Assembly: GCA_003249095.1 (NCBI GenBank)
Contig: QBMS01000007.1
Coordinates: 1 to 64,000, forward strand
Direction of reading: 5' to 3'
Source of the DNA: Snowella sp.
Lineage (GTDB): Bacteria > Cyanobacteriota > Cyanobacteriia > Cyanobacteriales > Microcystaceae
Length of the DNA: 64,000 nt
Shown here: in pieces, positions 54,957 through 63,712 of the stretch
Layout: every line of letters starts with the position of its first letter
How positions within the stretch are numbered: position 1 is the stretch's first letter
The notes under the pieces: generated by a model
Seen by the model: only the letters and a program-made list of their open reading frames with translations
Told to the model about the DNA's origin: nothing
Databases searched by the model: none
Translations under genes and position numbers: made by a program

Positions 54957-55278
54957 AAATTTTAGATGAATCACTCATTTTTCACGATTATCTAACATAA
55001 TCATAACCCATTCTTTTCTTCACTACTTATATTCTTAAAAAGATGCGATCACCGCTTCATAATGCGATCGCATTTTCCAGATTATTTATAATCGCGATCG
55101 CAGTTTTTGCTTAAAATCATAAAAAATAAAACTTTCTTATTAATCTTTTTGTCAAAATCTATCACTGAATAATATTTCTACCTCGTTAGGAAACGGACAA
55201 TAATCAGGAAAAATAACACTGAGATAAATAGCTTTAACGTTTTCAGTTAAAGTCCGCTTCCATTCACTTCGGTTAGAT
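54957..55278. other. Gene-poor stretch with dense HIP1-like sites
   Basis: The left half carries several GCGATCGC or near-HIP1 sites (about 55040-55100). The right half holds a minus-strand in-frame fragment that looks like the end of a lost gene, listed separately. No intact gene is visible. Confidence 0.5.
55152..55277 (-). pseudogene. C-terminal remnant of an unidentified protein-coding gene
   Basis: Starting right after the ctaB stop, the minus strand reads about 41 codons without a stop: NRSEWKRTLTENVKAIYL, then SVIFPDYCPFPNEVEILF, then SDRF and TGA at 55152. The amphipathic, proline-bounded ending has coding character and reminds me of the C-termini of some cyanobacterial hypothetical proteins (perhaps DUF29-like). 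No start codon is available. It may be a remnant of a gene deleted at the ctaB boundary. Confidence 0.35.
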
Positions 55279-56214
55279 TTACAATTTCACCAAACCATGA
55301 ATCAGGGGCAAACTATCAATAATCATCGCAAGACACAATAACATCATATAAAAGATAGAAAACTTGAACAGCGATCGCGCTTTTTCCTTATCCATTGGCT
55401 CTTGTTTTAATTGCCAAGCCTTATAAATGAATTGATAACCCAAAATGGCGGCGGCTAGGGCGTAAAAAATACCTGATTGATGCAAAGGATAAACTAACAG
55501 AAAACTGAAGGGAACAACGATCAGAGTATAAATCAAAATTTGCTTAACCGTTGCTTCTTCCCCTTCAATCACGGGTAACATGGGGACATTGACCTGGGCA
55601 TAATCATCCTTGATCATCAACGCCAAGGCCCAGAAATGGGGAGGAGTCCAGAGAAAAATAAGCGTAAATAAAATCCAGGGAGTCCAACTCAGATCACCCG
55701 TTACCGCCGCCCAACCGACGAGGGGAGGAATCGCACCCGCCGCACCACCGATGACAATATTTTGGGTACTATGACGTTTGAGAAAATGGGTATAAATCAG
55801 CATATAGAAGCCAATACCCGATAGAGCCAGTAAAGCACTAAAAATATTAATAAAAACCGCTAATAGGCTAAAGGAAAGCATTCCCAAGACTAATCCGAAA
55901 ATCAGCGCATGATTGGGTTGAACCCGACCAGAAGGCAGGGGACGTTCTCTCGTCCGTAACATTTCATAATCAATGTCCTGGTCATACACACAGTTAAAGG
56001 TTTGGGCAGAGGCCGCGGCGAGGGTTCCTCCCATTAAGGTAATAACCAGTTGCAAAGGATCAATCCGTCCTTCTGATGCGATCCACATGGAAGCCGCCGT
56101 TGTAATCAATAGGAGGGGAATAATACGAGGTTTGGTCAATTGATAATAGCTTTTTACCACTTCTAGAAAATTTTCGTGGTGACGGTCAACTTTCGTAATA
56201 ATAACCATTGTCAA
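55279..56214 (-). CDS. ctaB: Protoheme IX farnesyltransferase (heme O synthase)
   Basis: This 311-residue UbiA-family membrane protein has about eight to nine helices. The prenyl-diphosphate and heme sites are intact: [24 protein letters not shown] (the NxxxDxxxD motif) and a second Asp-rich loop in [31 protein letters not shown] opens the fold. It converts heme B to heme O for cytochrome c oxidase. It lies 23 bases downstream of ctaA on the same strand, the usual cyanobacterial arrangement. The cox structural genes, which often follow or precede this pair, are not in the window. Confidence 0.95.
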   Translation of the reverse strand: MTMVIITKVDRHHENFLEVVKSYYQLTKPRIIPLLLITTAASMWIASEGRIDPLQLVITLMGGTLAAASAQTFNCVYDQDIDYEMLRTRERPLPSGRVQPNHALIFGLVLGMLSFSLLAVFINIFSALLALSGIGFYMLIYTHFLKRHSTQNIVIGGAAGAIPPLVGWAAVTGDLSWTPWILFTLIFLWTPPHFWALALMIKDDYAQVNVPMLPVIEGEEATVKQILIYTLIVVPFSFLLVYPLHQSGIFYALAAAILGYQFIYKAWQLKQEPMDKEKARSLFKFSIFYMMLLCLAMIIDSLPLIHGLVKL

Positions 56215-56237
56215 TTTTAAAAATTATGGATTTTGGA

Positions 56238-57194
56238 TTATAACTGATTACTTGTTAGCAAAGACTGTTCATGGGGAACGGTCAGGCGATCGCGGACAGC
56301 CAGGGTGGAAAAAGCAATGAGAGTTCCAAACAGGGATGCTCCGACTAAATGATGAGCAACGGTCAGAGGTTCGACCTGTAAATGTAAGCGGAGAGTCGCC
56401 ACCCCTAGCAGGATTTGCACCAGCAGTAATGCACCCGTCGTTAACGCGATTTTTCGGAAAATGGGGTTTAAATTCAGACTGCGTAAAGCGAGAAAAACTA
56501 GGGTTAAAGTTGCCAGGGTTGCGGGAACAACTCCGATCAAATGATTATTCATCACGTTACAAAGTTCAGATAAGGCCACATTGAGACACTGATGAACGGC
56601 CCAACGGGAGCCGACTAATCCCCCTAATAAACATTGAGCATAGACTAAACTTGTTGCGACGATGCCGATTCCTGTTAATTGTCCACTGATAATGGTTGAC
56701 TGATTGGGACTTTTAGGGGTTAGACAAAGGGCGATCGCGATCAAACTAGCAAAGAAAATCAACGCTGTCCCCAGATGGGCAGTGACAATATCAAAACGCA
56801 GCAATTGGGTGACGGTTAATCCCCCTAAAACTCCTTGGAATAAAATTAAGGTTAGTGAAGCAAAAGCCGCCCAGGGAAGCCAGTTCGGGAGCGATCGCCG
56901 AAACCAAAGACTCAAACCGACTAAAGCTAGGGTACTCAAACCAATCAACGCCGCGTCCAGTCGATGAAACCATTCCAAAAAGACCTGAAGATTCATTTGC
57001 TGACTGGGGATCAGTTGTCCATAGCACAGGGGCCAATCGGGACAGGCCAAACCCGCATTCATCACCCTCGTCGCGCTACCGACCGCCATTAACAGCAAAG
57101 TCGCGATCGCAATTTTCCAGACCAGACGGCGCATCCAGGTCTGAATCGAAGAGGACGAGTCATTTTCTTGACGGGGAAGAATAGATTCTGTCAT
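56238..57194 (-). CDS. ctaA: Heme A synthase (COX15/CtaA)
   Basis: This 318-residue protein has eight membrane helices. GSATRVMNAGLACPDWPLCYGQLIP at about residues 40-64 is the CtaA signature. Paired histidine ligands sit in WFHRLDAALIG, TAHLGTAL, NHLIGVV and AHHLVGAS. Two cysteines in the loop AVHQCLNVALSELCN may form the redox disulfide known in type B enzymes. It oxidises heme O to heme A. It is the first gene of the ctaA-ctaB operon. Confidence 0.95.
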   Translation of the reverse strand: MTESILPRQENDSSSSIQTWMRRLVWKIAIATLLLMAVGSATRVMNAGLACPDWPLCYGQLIPSQQMNLQVFLEWFHRLDAALIGLSTLALVGLSLWFRRSLPNWLPWAAFASLTLILFQGVLGGLTVTQLLRFDIVTAHLGTALIFFASLIAIALCLTPKSPNQSTIISGQLTGIGIVATSLVYAQCLLGGLVGSRWAVHQCLNVALSELCNVMNNHLIGVVPATLATLTLVFLALRSLNLNPIFRKIALTTGALLLVQILLGVATLRLHLQVEPLTVAHHLVGASLFGTLIAFSTLAVRDRLTVPHEQSLLTSNQL

Positions 57195-57552
57195 AGGCGT
57201 TTTGCGGTAACGAGAACTTACAGTGTAGGAGCATTCATGTTTTTACACTGTCCGATTTTAACGGAGTCTATTCAAATTAGGTACAAATACTAGTGATTAT
57301 TCCTAAAGTCTTTAGATTTTCCCTGGGATCACGAGTCGAATTGCGATCAATCGATATATCTAGAAATCAAGAGTGCATCAACGGAAACCATTGGTAGGGG
57401 CAATTCATGAATTGCCCTTAAGCTGTCACTTAATGCTTCAAAATTATGTCTTCCCACTGGGGATAGATGATGCGATCGCTCCTCATCGTTCATTATTGTA
57501 ACAAAACGGTAATTTTAAATCATTCTTCGACTCAAGAAACCAATTAAAAATT
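57195..57552. other. Gene-free stretch with dispersed repeat copy
   Basis: No coding frame is visible on either strand. It contains the family C palindromic repeat at 57351-57420 and must hold the promoter of the ctaA-ctaB operon near its left end. Confidence 0.5.
57351..57420. repeat. Palindromic dispersed repeat, family C copy 1
   Basis: A 70-base element containing the perfect palindrome GGGCAATTCATGAATTGCCC (57398-57417). It is preceded by a conserved lead with CTAGAAATCAAGAGTGCAT. By eye it matches 62586-62655 at about 61 of 70 positions. No protein-coding content is evident, so it is a MITE-like or REP-like element of unknown origin. Confidence 0.8.
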
Positions 57553-57759
57553 ATGTTATTAAAAGATAAGCGTGATGGAACCTTAATCGCCATTGAAGAT
57601 CCCATCAGTTTAATGAATCCATTTAAAAATAATGTTGATGGTCGCATACAATCAGGTGAAGAAGAACAACTCACTGAGGAATTTGCTAAGGATACCCTCA
57701 TTTTTTTATCAGGAGAAAGTTTGCCCCGTTGTTGGGTAGATCCCCATTATCACAAGTAG
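57553..57759 (+). CDS. Small conserved cyanobacterial protein
   Basis: This 68-residue protein starts MLLKDKRDGTLIAIEDPISLMNPFKNNV, continues VDGRIQSGEEEQLTEEFAKDTLIF and ends SGESLPRCWVDPHY. The pattern LIF-SGE-LPRCW-D is, as I recall, shared by short conserved proteins in many cyanobacteria, some loosely annotated as acetyltransferases without support. No function can be stated. It lies alone between a repeat-bearing gap and the convergent SWIM gene. Confidence 0.65.
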   Translation: MLLKDKRDGTLIAIEDPISLMNPFKNNVDGRIQSGEEEQLTEEFAKDTLIFLSGESLPRCWVDPHYHK

Positions 57760-57822
57760 AAGGTAATCGAGGATTGTCAATTTTTATGGGAGAAGATCTC
57801 GCAAATTTGGGGATTTAATTTT

Positions 57823-58662
57823 TCAAAGTAACTCTTTATTTTTCGTCCTCACGCGCTGATATAACTCTTCCATAACTTCTAAAAAAGAAAGATCTTTATG
57901 CCAAAAGGGTGGAAAATCTCCGCCTTTTTTGACGATCAGAGCAGGAATATTCACATTAGAAGCCGCTTCAATTTCCTGGGGTAATCGCTTTTCTCCTAAC
58001 CAAAATTCTCTCGGAGAAGCCAGGGTTGTCGGGACTATTTTTTTAGGTCGAATGTAATAGGAATCAACGGGGACTGGGGCAATTTCTTCAGAATTTAAGG
58101 CAGAAGAAAGGGCTTTTCCTAAAGGCGATCGCGCCAATTCTTCTTGTAATTCGGTGCGAGAAATTCCTCGTAATTCAAATAACAAAAAAGGATCTTGGTC
58201 TAATTCCGAAGCCACTAGATAGTAAACGCCTGCAATATGTTTACAGGGATTTTCCCAATCGGGGCAGGAACATTTGGTTTCAAAATCTGCGTGGCTGTTG
58301 GGCAATAGGTGTAAATTGAGTTCAGCAAAGGTCTCTTCAATATTGTCAGGAACTTCATTCATTAACAATTTGGAAATTAGACTTGCCTTTGATCCCAAAT
58401 GGGAAATCACCTTTGACCAATCTCCAGGGGCGATCGCGGCAATTTCTATCGTTGTTTTATAGAGTGGTTCTTTGTAAACGCCAAAATAGGGATTAACTGA
58501 TCCTCTAACCTTGGCCGTGATTTTACCGCGATTAATTTGATATTCCTTAATTTTGCCATTACGAGCATAGGAACGTCCCCGCCCTAACCTAGCCGAATCC
58601 GTAAAGTCTTCTAAGGCTTCAATGAAGCGTTTTCCCCACCAAGTTCTGCTAAATTGTGACAT
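57823..58662 (-). CDS. SWIM zinc-finger family protein
   Basis: This 279-residue protein has the SWIM motif CSCPDWENPCKHIAGVYY at about residues 131-148 (CxCx(n)CxH), a zinc-binding module for protein or DNA contacts. The N-terminal TWWGKRFIEALEDFTDSARLGRGRSYARNGKI and the YRINRGKI-like beta segment are typical of bacterial SWIM proteins that accompany SNF2 helicases. No helicase gene is adjacent here. The C-terminal part has a disordered Pro-rich linker and LPALIVKKGGDFPPFWH-like ending. The function is unknown. Confidence 0.86.
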   Translation of the reverse strand: MSQFSRTWWGKRFIEALEDFTDSARLGRGRSYARNGKIKEYQINRGKITAKVRGSVNPYFGVYKEPLYKTTIEIAAIAPGDWSKVISHLGSKASLISKLLMNEVPDNIEETFAELNLHLLPNSHADFETKCSCPDWENPCKHIAGVYYLVASELDQDPFLLFELRGISRTELQEELARSPLGKALSSALNSEEIAPVPVDSYYIRPKKIVPTTLASPREFWLGEKRLPQEIEAASNVNIPALIVKKGGDFPPFWHKDLSFLEVMEELYQRVRTKNKELL

Positions 58663-58755
58663 AGCTTTAGGTACATCCTCCGCACGTTGCCCTACCTAGT
58701 GCTAGTCTATCGCGATCGCCTATAAATAGATTAATAGAACAAAAAAATTAATAAC

Positions 58756-60285
58756 ATGATTTTATCGTCAGGAAAAGTCTATCTGATCGGTGCAGGAGTA
58801 GGCGCGATCGCTTATCTCACCCTAAGAGGACAGCAATTTTTAAGCCAAGCAGAGGTCTTAATTTATGATGCCTTAGTGGATGAGTCGCTATTAAACCTTG
58901 TTCCAACGGATTGCTTACTCATTAACGTCGGAAAAAGGGGCGGTTTACCCAGTTGCTCCCAAACTGAGATTAATCAGTTATTAGTGACTCATGCTTTAGA
59001 CGGTAAACGGGTGATACGACTCAAAAGCGGTGATCCTTTTATTTTTGGTCGCGCTAATCCCGAAATTCAAGCTTTAAAAGAAAATAATTGTTTGTTTGAG
59101 GTGATTCCAGGCCTATCTTCGGCGATCGCGGCTCCGTTATTAGCGGGTATTCCTTTGACAGATAAAGATTTGAGCCAATGTTTTGTTGTCCTCACGGGGC
59201 ATGATCCCGAAAGCTTGAATTGGCAAGCCCTCGCCCAGATTGATACGTTGGTCATTTTAATGGGAGGAAAAACCCTACCGCGAATTGTGGAGTTATTACG
59301 GTCAAATTTGCGATCGCCTGAAACGCCTATTGCCATCATTAAAAATAGCGGTAGAACGGATCAACAGGTTTGGATTGGAACCTTAGCTGATATCGTAGAA
59401 AAAACTGACGGAATTACCCTTTCACCATCCGTTATCGTCATCGGAGCGGTGATTAATTTACGAACTATGGCCACGTCTTCTTACCCTTTAGCAGGAAAAA
59501 CGGTTTTAATTACCCGTGCGGCGGAACAATCCAGTCATTTTACTGAATTACTAACGGAACAGGGTGCTAATGTCTTAGAAATGCCCGCTTTGGTGATTCA
59601 ACCGCCCTCTAGTTGGCAAACCTTGGATGACGCGATCGCGGATTTATCTCGATTTCAATGGTTAATTTTAACTTCAGCGAATGGAGTAGAATACTTTTTT
59701 CAAAGATTACAAACACTAGGCAAAGATAGTCGAGCTTTAGCAGGATTAAAAATTGCAGTTGTCGGTAAAAAAACAGCAATAACTTTAAAACAATATGGTG
59801 TAAATGCGGATTTTATTCCCCCGAATTTTGTGGCTGATTCCCTAATCGAAACCTTTCCTGAAAACTTACTGGATCAAACGATTCTTTTTCCCAGGGTAGA
59901 AACAGGCGGTAGGGATATTTTAGTTAAACAATTAAGCGAAAAAGGCGCGAATATAACCGAAGTTCCTGCCTATCAATCGGGCTGTCCTGAATCTATGACT
60001 CCTGATATTTGGCAAGCCTTAATCAATCAAAAAATTGATATTATTACCTTTGCCAGTTCCAAAACCGTCCAGAATTTTTATACTCTCGTTAAACAACAAT
60101 TCAATTCAGATTCCCCAGAAGATTTATTAAAACTTTTAGAACCTATTTGTTTAGCCTCTATTGGCCCCCAAACCAGTCAAACGTGCCAACAACTTTTCGG
60201 TAGAGTCACCCTAGAAGCCGAAGAATATACCCTAGAGGGATTGACCACCGTATTAATAAATTGGTGTTTGAACTCGATTTTTTGA
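58756..60285 (+). CDS. cobA-hemD: Uroporphyrinogen-III C-methyltransferase fused to uroporphyrinogen-III synthase
   Basis: This 509-residue protein fuses two enzymes of one branch point. Residues 1-235 are SUMT (CobA): KVYLIGAGVG, VLIYDALV, VGKRGG, VIRLKSGDPFIFGR and VIPGLSSAIAAP with GIPLT. Residues about 245-505 are HemD: KTVLITRAAEQSSHFTELL, LILTSANGVEYFF and IITFASSKTVQNF. HemD makes uroporphyrinogen III from hydroxymethylbilane, and SUMT methylates it to precorrin-2 for siroheme or cobalamin. The gene stands alone, divergent from the SWIM gene, with bioB starting 53 bases downstream. Confidence 0.92.
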   Translation: MILSSGKVYLIGAGVGAIAYLTLRGQQFLSQAEVLIYDALVDESLLNLVPTDCLLINVGKRGGLPSCSQTEINQLLVTHALDGKRVIRLKSGDPFIFGRANPEIQALKENNCLFEVIPGLSSAIAAPLLAGIPLTDKDLSQCFVVLTGHDPESLNWQALAQIDTLVILMGGKTLPRIVELLRSNLRSPETPIAIIKNSGRTDQQVWIGTLADIVEKTDGITLSPSVIVIGAVINLRTMATSSYPLAGKTVLITRAAEQSSHFTELLTEQGANVLEMPALVIQPPSSWQTLDDAIADLSRFQWLILTSANGVEYFFQRLQTLGKDSRALAGLKIAVVGKKTAITLKQYGVNADFIPPNFVADSLIETFPENLLDQTILFPRVETGGRDILVKQLSEKGANITEVPAYQSGCPESMTPDIWQALINQKIDIITFASSKTVQNFYTLVKQQFNSDSPEDLLKLLEPICLASIGPQTSQTCQQLFGRVTLEAEEYTLEGLTTVLINWCLNSIF

Positions 60286-60338
60286 ATTCCGATGGTACAA
60301 TGCAGATCACCTATAAACGATGCAATTGGTAGGCCAAC

Positions 60339-61454
60339 GTGGTTTTAACAACTCTTTCTTCCCCCCATCCGATTTCAACCGTCGAGAATAATCTTTTTCC
60401 CCTCACACCGCCCCAGGACACACCCGCTTTAAAAATTTGGCTTGCTCAATGGGTTGAACGGATTATTGCGGGAGAACGAATCGATAAGGAAACCGCGATC
60501 GCCCTCAGCCAAATTGAAGGTCAGGAAAATATTTTGGCATTGTGTGAAGCCGCCGATGGAATTCGCCATGCCTGTTGTGGCAATGTGGTTGATCTCTGTA
60601 GCATTATCAATGTTAAATCGGGAAATTGCTCGGAAAATTGCGGTTACTGTTCCCAATCTTCCCACCACCAAAGCCCCGATGCTCCCGTTTATGGGCTGAA
60701 AACCTCGGAAGAAATTCTTGCCCAGGCCAAAGCCGCCGCCGCTGCAGGAGCCAAACGCTTTTGTTTAGTGAGCCAGGGACGCGGGCCTAAGTATAATAGC
60801 CCCAAATCCCAGGAATTTGCAGAAATTTTAGCCACTGTCCGCCAAATCATTACCGAAACCCAGATCAAACCCTGTTGCGCCTTGGGGGAAGTTACCCTAG
60901 AACAGGCAGAAGAACTGAAAAAAGCGGGGGTCACTCGCTATAACCATAACTTAGAAGCCTCAGAACGTTTTTACCCTGAAGTTGTCACTACCCACACCTG
61001 GCAAGACCGCGTCAATACTATTAAAAATCTCAAATCCGTCGGCATTCAAGCCTGTACGGGGGGAATTTTAGGCATGGGGGAAACCTGGGAAGACCGCATT
61101 GATTTGGCCCTATCCTTGAGGGAATTAGAAGTCGAGTCCGTTCCCCTAAATTTACTCAATGCCCGCGAGGGAACCCCCTTAGAAGACCGCCACAAACTTG
61201 ATCCCTACGAGGCATTACAGGCGATCGCGATTTTCCGTTTCATCCTGCCCCAACAGATTATTCGCTATGCAGGCGGACGGGAAGCGGTCATGGGAAGCCT
61301 ACAAAACCTGGGCTTAAAAGCGGGAATTAATGCTATGCTGGTGGGCCATTACCTGACCACCCTGGGTCAACCGCCAGAACAGGATCAAGCCATGTTGCAA
61401 TCTTTAGGGTTAGAGGGGGGTGAAGCTCCAATTCCTGGTGAATATCAATCCTAA
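60339..61454 (+). CDS. bioB: Biotin synthase
   Basis: This 371-residue radical-SAM enzyme starts at a GTG. The SAM/[4Fe-4S] motif is CSENCGYCSQSSHH (CxxxCxxC) at about residues 98-105, preceded by SIINVKSG. Further conserved BioB segments are YNHNLEASERFYP, TGGILGMGE and RYAGGREAVMG. It inserts sulfur into dethiobiotin in the last step of biotin synthesis. The N-terminal extension of about 40 residues is longer than in E. coli BioB. The last 35 bases overlap bioY, so the two are translationally coupled. Confidence 0.95.
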   Translation: MVLTTLSSPHPISTVENNLFPLTPPQDTPALKIWLAQWVERIIAGERIDKETAIALSQIEGQENILALCEAADGIRHACCGNVVDLCSIINVKSGNCSENCGYCSQSSHHQSPDAPVYGLKTSEEILAQAKAAAAAGAKRFCLVSQGRGPKYNSPKSQEFAEILATVRQIITETQIKPCCALGEVTLEQAEELKKAGVTRYNHNLEASERFYPEVVTTHTWQDRVNTIKNLKSVGIQACTGGILGMGETWEDRIDLALSLRELEVESVPLNLLNAREGTPLEDRHKLDPYEALQAIAIFRFILPQQIIRYAGGREAVMGSLQNLGLKAGINAMLVGHYLTTLGQPPEQDQAMLQSLGLEGGEAPIPGEYQS

Positions 61455-62097
61455 TTCCGATCAATCCGACCAAACAAACGAATTGCCGACTGAAACCGTC
61501 AAACTCTCTTTGTTAACTGAGGTTTTGTTGTCAGTAATTGGTTTGTTGCTGACCATTTTTAGTACATTTGCCGAAGCTTTTATTACCAATCCGCCCTGGG
61601 AATGGATGTCGAAAGGGGTTTATTCCCACTCGCTTGGAATCACCTATCAAATTGGTGCGGTTCTCTTGACAGGCTGTTTGGGAGGAAAAAATGTGGGTAT
61701 TATCTCCCAGGTCAGTTATATTTTGCTCGGTTTAGCCTGGCTGCCCATTTTTGCTCATGGTGGCGGCTGGGATTATTGGAAAGAACCGAGTTTTGGTTAT
61801 ATTTTAGGCTTTATTCCAGGGGCCTGGCTTTGTGGGATGATAGCTTTTCGTTCCAGAGCAAAAATTGAAAGCCTTGCCTTGAGTGCTTTGTTGGGTTTGG
61901 GAGTCATCCATCTTTCGGGAATTCTCTATCTGTTTATGTTAACAGGGCTTAAACTCAGCAATCCTCCTGTGTTAACCTGGGCGAATCTGTCCCAAGCTGT
62001 CCTCAACTATTCTATTTTGGCGTTACCTGGTCAAGGGATTTTGGTTTGCATGGTTGCTGTATTGGCATTTTTTATTCGTAAGGCTCTTTTTTATTGA
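61420..62097 (+). CDS. bioY: Biotin transporter substrate-binding subunit BioY
   Basis: This 225-residue membrane protein has about six helices. Its BioY features include the loop GVYSHSLGITYQIGAVLLTGCLGGKNVGIISQVSYILLGLAWLPIFAHGG and GYILGFIPGAWLCGMIAF. BioY is the S-component of ECF-type biotin importers. The start is a GTG at 61420 preceded by GAGGGG; a GTG six codons later is also possible. It overlaps the end of bioB. No ECF A or T subunits are present, as is common for solitary BioY in cyanobacteria. Confidence 0.9.
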   Translation: MKLQFLVNINPNSDQSDQTNELPTETVKLSLLTEVLLSVIGLLLTIFSTFAEAFITNPPWEWMSKGVYSHSLGITYQIGAVLLTGCLGGKNVGIISQVSYILLGLAWLPIFAHGGGWDYWKEPSFGYILGFIPGAWLCGMIAFRSRAKIESLALSALLGLGVIHLSGILYLFMLTGLKLSNPPVLTWANLSQAVLNYSILALPGQGILVCMVAVLAFFIRKALFY

Positions 62098-62248
62098 TTT
62101 TAAATTTTTTTATCAGTAACGTAAATTCTTGTTTTTCTGTCAGTATAAAAACAGCTAAATCAACTCTAAATTCTCCATACCTTAATCAGTCAGCGATCGC
62201 TGATTTAATTCTTGGTAAGCTGTTCATTATCTAAAATACATACAGATA

Positions 62249-62320
62249 AAGGGCTTAAGCCCTTGTTACAAGACTTGCAATAAAATCGTTATGCAATCTA
62301 AATTTGTGACGGATTAGGAA
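62249..62320. repeat. Palindromic dispersed repeat, family B copy
   Basis: The palindrome AAGGGCTTAAGCCCTT (62249-62264) is followed by TTGTTACAAGA and a tail with ATGCAATCTAAATTTGTGAC. It matches the copy at 45903-45965 in palindrome and tail. It lies 150 bases after bioY and may also terminate the bioB-bioY transcript. Confidence 0.7.
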
Positions 62321-62585
62321 CGCCAAAATACAGTTTCTATTCAGTATTAATGATTACAAAACTTACCTTAAAAAAAGACCTTGAAAAGAGATTAGAGTCT
62401 AGCGATCAGCAAATTCTTTTTTAGAGCGATAGAACAGTAATACATCAAAAAATAGCTAATAAAATCTATCTTTAGGGTTAAGTATGACAAGTTCCTGTAT
62501 GATTTACAAGTTAGCTGAAATTTGTTGAAAAAAAATACTACCTGGGAATCCTATTGATTATTGTAAAAATTAATCATTTTCGCAA

Positions 62586-62655
62586 TAGATATCTCTAGAA
62601 ATAAAGAGTGCATGGATTGAAACCCTTGGTAGGGGCAATTCATGAATTGCTCTTA
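62586..62655. repeat. Palindromic dispersed repeat, family C copy 2
   Basis: This is the second copy of the 70-base element at 57351-57420, with CTAGAAATAAAGAGTGCAT, then TTGGTAGGGGCAATTCATGA and the core palindrome GCAATTCATGAATTGC at 62635-62650. It ends 22 bases before the TTG start of the desaturase gene, so it lies in that gene's leader. Confidence 0.8.
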
Positions 62656-62677
62656 CTTAATTCTTGGAGATGTCTAA

Positions 62678-63571
62678 TTGATACTTTCGTGTTATCGTTT
62701 GATCTATGGAAAATTTATGTGGCTGAGAAATTCACTCTATTCAATTGCGTATCTAAACTTGCTCGTTTCCCATCTGGGGGCAATCTACTGTTTGGTCGTT
62801 GGTATATCTTTTAATGCTGCACTTTATTTATTAGTGACTTACATAGTAAGAATGCTTGCAACGACGGTTTTTTTTCATCGATTCATTTCTCATAAAAGCT
62901 TTTGTCCCGCCAATAGGTGGGTTACCTATATAGGGTGTTTCATCGCTTGCTCTGCTGGTCAGATGGGGCCGAGTTGGTGGAAAGTGCATCATCTTAATCA
63001 CCACAAATATACAGATACTAATGAAGATCCCCATAGTCCTATCGCTCCTCATAAAGGAATCATCGGTTTGTTGTATGCTGAATTTGCCTGGGTATTGGTT
63101 CCCAAGTATGCTTATCCCGATGAATTACCCATAGATATTGAAAATGATCCTATTTTAAAGCTGATGGATAGGCTTCATTTTATTCCGTCCTTAAGTCTTG
63201 CGTATCTGTCTCTATTAATGGGGGGAATGGACTTTTTTTTGGCTCTGTGTTTAAGTACAACTTTGCTATTTCATTCTAATGGTTTTCTGAACTCCATCGG
63301 TCATCTGTATGGAAAACAAGATTTCATGACCAAAAATAGTAGCCGAAATAATTCTTTTGTTGCCGTTCTGACTCTAGGAGATGGATGGCACAATAGTCAT
63401 CATGCTTTTCCAAAATCTGCGAGACACGGATATCAAGTTCGTCATGGTCGGATTGCGAAAGTGCCTGATCCAACATTTTGGTTAATTCAGTTAATGGGAA
63501 AATTGAAATTGTGTCATAGTATCATTGAGTATAGTGATGATTTTTTAGAAACCAAAATCAAACAAAAATAA
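62678..63571 (+). CDS. Acyl-CoA/acyl-lipid delta-9-type fatty acid desaturase
   Basis: A 297-residue membrane di-iron desaturase. All three histidine boxes are intact: HRFISH (HxxxxH), HHLNHHKYTD (HxxHH) and HNSHHAF (HxxHH), with helices on either side. FFHRFISHKSF and WWKVHHLNHH are typical of the DesC/stearoyl-CoA desaturase group, which introduces a cis double bond with ferredoxin. The TTG start has GGAGA upstream at good spacing; an ATG at 62717 is an alternative. The gene has no HIP1 site, lies behind two dispersed repeats, and separates bioY from lspA, suggesting a later insertion at this locus. Confidence 0.88.
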   Translation: MILSCYRLIYGKFMWLRNSLYSIAYLNLLVSHLGAIYCLVVGISFNAALYLLVTYIVRMLATTVFFHRFISHKSFCPANRWVTYIGCFIACSAGQMGPSWWKVHHLNHHKYTDTNEDPHSPIAPHKGIIGLLYAEFAWVLVPKYAYPDELPIDIENDPILKLMDRLHFIPSLSLAYLSLLMGGMDFFLALCLSTTLLFHSNGFLNSIGHLYGKQDFMTKNSSRNNSFVAVLTLGDGWHNSHHAFPKSARHGYQVRHGRIAKVPDPTFWLIQLMGKLKLCHSIIEYSDDFLETKIKQK

Positions 63572-63586
63572 TCACAGGTATTTTTA

Positions 63587-63712
63587 ATGATCAATATTTC
63601 TCGATTATCCCTCAATAATCCTTCTCTACTCTATGGTGATCAAAGCATGAATACATTCGATGATCCTAATACTGAAATAAGGGTTCCTAAAAAGTTTTAT
63701 TGGGGATATTGA
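63587..63712 (+). CDS. Possible 41-residue small ORF
   Basis: An ATG 15 bases after the desaturase stop opens a 41-codon frame: MINISRLSLNNPSLLYGDQ, then SMNTFDDPNTEIRV, ending PKKFYWGY. It has a balanced composition and a distinctive aromatic C-terminus, but no clear ribosome-binding site. I recognise no family. It could be a genuine small protein co-transcribed with the desaturase, a gene remnant, or chance. Confidence 0.25.
   Translation: MINISRLSLNNPSLLYGDQSMNTFDDPNTEIRVPKKFYWGY

Larger units (their letters stand above)
62098..62677. other. Gene-free stretch with two repeat families
   Basis: No coding frame is visible. It carries a HIP1-centred palindrome TCAGCGATCGCTGA near 62187, a family B repeat (62249-62320) and a family C repeat (62586-62655) ending just before the desaturase start. 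The rest is AT-rich. Confidence 0.6.

Noticed and set aside
56336-57184. Frames of 80-109 codons antisense or frameshifted to ctaA
   Set aside because: ctaA is unambiguous here; these are shadows with unlikely composition.
58663-58755. Cobalamin riboswitch upstream of cobA-hemD
   Set aside because: The gap is only 93 bases and lacks a recognisable B12 box; it more likely holds a divergent promoter.
62608-62814. 68-codon plus-strand frame overlapping the desaturase start
   Set aside because: It runs through the family C repeat and then out of frame across the desaturase N-terminus, without motif support.
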